Origin: Lysobacter sp. Root916
GTDB taxonomy: Bacteria; Pseudomonadota; Gammaproteobacteria; Xanthomonadales; Xanthomonadaceae
DNA length: 64,000 nt
Assembly: GCF_001429785.1 (NCBI RefSeq)
Contig: NZ_LMJF01000001.1
Span: forward strand, 302,599 to 366,598
Direction: 5' to 3'
The notes below the pieces were generated by a model. It ran no database searches. It saw only the letters and a list, made by a program, of their open reading frames with translations, and was not told the origin of the DNA. The translations under genes were made by a program, and so were the position numbers. Below, piece by piece: positions 62,062-64,000 of this stretch. How positions within the stretch are numbered: the stretch's first letter is position 1; each line of letters begins with the position of its first letter.

Positions 62062-63962
62062 GCACGACGGGCATGCACGCGAGCGTCGCCGACGTCGCCC
62101 CCATCCTGCCGCCGGAAACGCCGCTGGAGATGCCGATCCAGTCGCTGGGCGAGGGCGCGCTGGCCAATCCGCGCCTGCCGACCGAACCGCGCGGCATGGC
62201 CTGGCGGCGCGCCTACATCGTCGGCGGCTCGGCGCTGCTGACCCTGATCGCGGCCTACCAGATCTGGTGGGTGCTGCGCGGCAACGGCATCAACGTGCTC
62301 GAGGCGCTGCTGCTGGTGCTGTTCGTGGCCTTGTTCGCCTGGATCGCGCTGGCCTTCTTCAGCGCCCTGGCCGGCTTCGTCCAGATCGTCTCGCGCCGGC
62401 GCGCGCGCCTGGGCCTGGGCGACGGTGGCGCCTTGCCCGAACCGGGCGTGCGCACCGCGCTGCTGATGCCGACCTACAACGAGGATCCGCAGCGGCTGAT
62501 GGCCGGCCTGCAGGCGATCTACGAATCGGTGGCGGCGACCGGCCATCTGGACCGCTTCGATTTCTTCGTGCTCAGCGACACCACCCGCGAGCCGATCGCA
62601 CAGGCCGAGCGCGAGGCCTTCGCGGCCCTGCGCGAACGCACCGGCGGGCACGCGCGCCTGTACTACCGGCGTCGCGACGACAACGCCGAGCGCAAGGCCG
62701 GCAACATCGCCGAATGGGTGCGCCGCTACGGCGGCGCCTATCCGCAGATGCTGATCCTGGACGCCGACAGCCTGATGACGGGCGAGGTGATCGTGCGTCT
62801 GGCGGTGGCGATGCAGGGCCATCCCGACGTCGCCCTGATCCAGACCCTGCCGATGATCGTCAACGGCAACACCCTGTTCGCGCGCATGCAGCAGTTCGCC
62901 GGACGCGTGTACGGGCCGGTGATCGCGCACGGCGTGGCCTGGTGGCACGGCGCCGAGAGCAACTACTGGGGCCACAACGCGATCATCCGCACCGCCGCTT
63001 TCGCCGCCCACGCCGGCCTGCCCGAACTGCGCGGCTATCGGCCGTTCGGCGGCACCGTGCTCAGTCACGATTTCGTCGAGGCCGCGTTGCTGCGGCGCGG
63101 CGGCTGGGCCCTGCACATGGTGCCGGGACTGGCCGGCAGCTACGAGGAGGGCCCGCCCTCGCTGACCGACATGCTGGTGCGCGACCGCCGCTGGTGCCAG
63201 GGCAACCTGCAGCACTCGGCGGTGCTGCCGGCCAAGGGCCTGCACTGGGTGAGTCGCTGGCACCTGCTGATCGGCATCGGCCATTACTTCACCGCGCCTA
63301 TGTGGGCGATGCTGATGCTGATCGGCCTGGCGATTCCGCTGGAGCGCGCCGGTTTCGTCTGGGGCACGCTTTCGCTGCCGGGCTTCTCGCCCACCCGCTA
63401 CTGGCGCGAGCAGGATCCCGAGCGCTTCACCTGGGTGTTCGTGGCGACCATGGCGGTGCTGCTGGCGCCCAAGCTCATGGGCTATCTGGCCTCGATGACC
63501 GACGGCGCGACCCGGCGCGGTTGCGGCGGCGCCGTGCGAGCGCTGCTGAGCATGCTGCTGGAAACCCTGCTGGCCGCACTGATGGCGCCGGTGACCATGT
63601 ACGTGCAATCGCGCGGCATCGCCGAGGTGCTGGCGGGCAAGGATTCGGGCTGGGAATCGCAGCGCCGCGACGACGGCACCTTGCCGCTGTCGGGGCTGGT
63701 GCGCAGTTACGGCGGCTCGACCCTGCTGGGCGTGCTGGCGCTGGGCATGTCCTATGCGGTGTCGCCGTCGCTGGCGGCGTGGATGTCGCCGGTCATCGCC
63801 GGCTTGCTGTTGGCGATCCCGATCGTGGCCCTGACCTCGGCGCGCGCGCCGGGGCGCTGGTTGCGTCGCGTCGGCATCTTCCGCACGCCCGAGGAGATCG
63901 CGCCGCCGCAGGTGCTCAAGCGCGCCGCGGAATTGCGCAAGGCGATAGCGCCGCAGGCCTGA
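62058..63962 (+). CDS. opgH: Glucans biosynthesis glucosyltransferase H
   Basis: 634 aa, within the family range. It makes the beta-1,2-glucan backbone in the inner membrane. GT2 motifs are in order: [20 protein letters not shown], then [14 protein letters not shown] (DxD), [13 protein letters not shown], and [12 protein letters not shown] (Q/RxxRW). Eight or so membrane helices surround this cytosolic domain. ATG overlaps the upstream stop (ATGA). A short GC-rich palindrome begins after the stop at the window edge. Confidence 0.97.
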   Translation: MSTTGMHASVADVAPILPPETPLEMPIQSLGEGALANPRLPTEPRGMAWRRAYIVGGSALLTLIAAYQIWWVLRGNGINVLEALLLVLFVALFAWIALAFFSALAGFVQIVSRRRARLGLGDGGALPEPGVRTALLMPTYNEDPQRLMAGLQAIYESVAATGHLDRFDFFVLSDTTREPIAQAEREAFAALRERTGGHARLYYRRRDDNAERKAGNIAEWVRRYGGAYPQMLILDADSLMTGEVIVRLAVAMQGHPDVALIQTLPMIVNGNTLFARMQQFAGRVYGPVIAHGVAWWHGAESNYWGHNAIIRTAAFAAHAGLPELRGYRPFGGTVLSHDFVEAALLRRGGWALHMVPGLAGSYEEGPPSLTDMLVRDRRWCQGNLQHSAVLPAKGLHWVSRWHLLIGIGHYFTAPMWAMLMLIGLAIPLERAGFVWGTLSLPGFSPTRYWREQDPERFTWVFVATMAVLLAPKLMGYLASMTDGATRRGCGGAVRALLSMLLETLLAALMAPVTMYVQSRGIAEVLAGKDSGWESQRRDDGTLPLSGLVRSYGGSTLLGVLALGMSYAVSPSLAAWMSPVIAGLLLAIPIVALTSARAPGRWLRRVGIFRTPEEIAPPQVLKRAAELRKAIAPQA

Positions 63963-64000
63963 GTCGCGGACGGCGCGCCGCTGCGGCGGCGCGCGGCCGC

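Overview
The window is GC-rich (roughly 70% by eye) and gene-dense. It looks like chromosomal core and near-core sequence of a Xanthomonadaceae bacterium, most likely Lysobacter or a close relative. The grounds are the ohrR-ohr pair with an N-terminal sensing Cys, creBCD, the opg (osmoregulated glucan) pair, Bpt, RlmKL and RlmJ of gammaproteobacterial type, and dispersed palindromic repeats built on a GTGGGAGCGGCGTAAGCCGC core. I see no integrase, transposase, phage gene, tRNA, rRNA, CRISPR array or NRPS/PKS cluster.

Layout. 1-5 kb: end of a GNAT gene, a DesK/NarL-type two-component pair, an SRPBCC/GyrI-like protein, a DUF423 membrane protein and an AlkA-type glycosylase. 5-12.5 kb, minus strand: a methyltransferase/acyltransferase pair, small enzymes, then a tightly coupled operon of SPFH protein, membrane protein, ribbon-helix-helix regulator, DUF4177, mini-membrane protein, PH-like protein and M15 peptidase, headed by an AT-rich GATATC palindrome. 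12.6-19 kb: purT, a large dispersed repeat, a nuclease-like lipoprotein, two paralogous Cys-rich lipoproteins, bpt and a six-EF-hand protein. 19-27 kb: a sigma factor fused to a membrane domain, tesB, an amidase, a MOSC protein, an esterase, rlmKL and a PmtA-like methyltransferase. 27-36 kb: a second copy of the dispersed repeat, two pirins, an Rrf2/thioredoxin-reductase-like divergent pair with paired operator-like sites, aqpZ, endonuclease V and small envelope proteins. 36-47 kb: mfd behind a tandem repeat, ohrR-ohr with a double palindrome, a CDF transporter, rlmJ. 47-64 kb: creBC and creD (with an exact cre-tag), a nitrilase-family protein, a GT4/PAP2 pair, a YtrA-type GntR/ABC module followed by an S9 peptidase, and opgD/G-opgH.

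Functional theme. Much of the content concerns envelope maintenance (CreD, OpgH, amidase, M15 peptidase, PAP2/GT4, SPFH operon, ABC module) and peroxide or redox sensing (OhrR, Rrf2). Several transcription units carry readable operators next to their own regulator: ohrR, the rrf2-reductase pair, gntR-abc, creD, and probably SPFH-RHH. The most unusual non-coding content is a family of multi-hairpin dispersed repeats ending in variable hexamer arrays, and two 32-bp-armed inverted repeats lying on either side of creBC. I did not find a clearly novel multi-gene defence or biosynthetic system. The SPFH-RHH operon, the hairpin repeat family and the ABC-propeller-peptidase module are the best candidates for undescribed biology.
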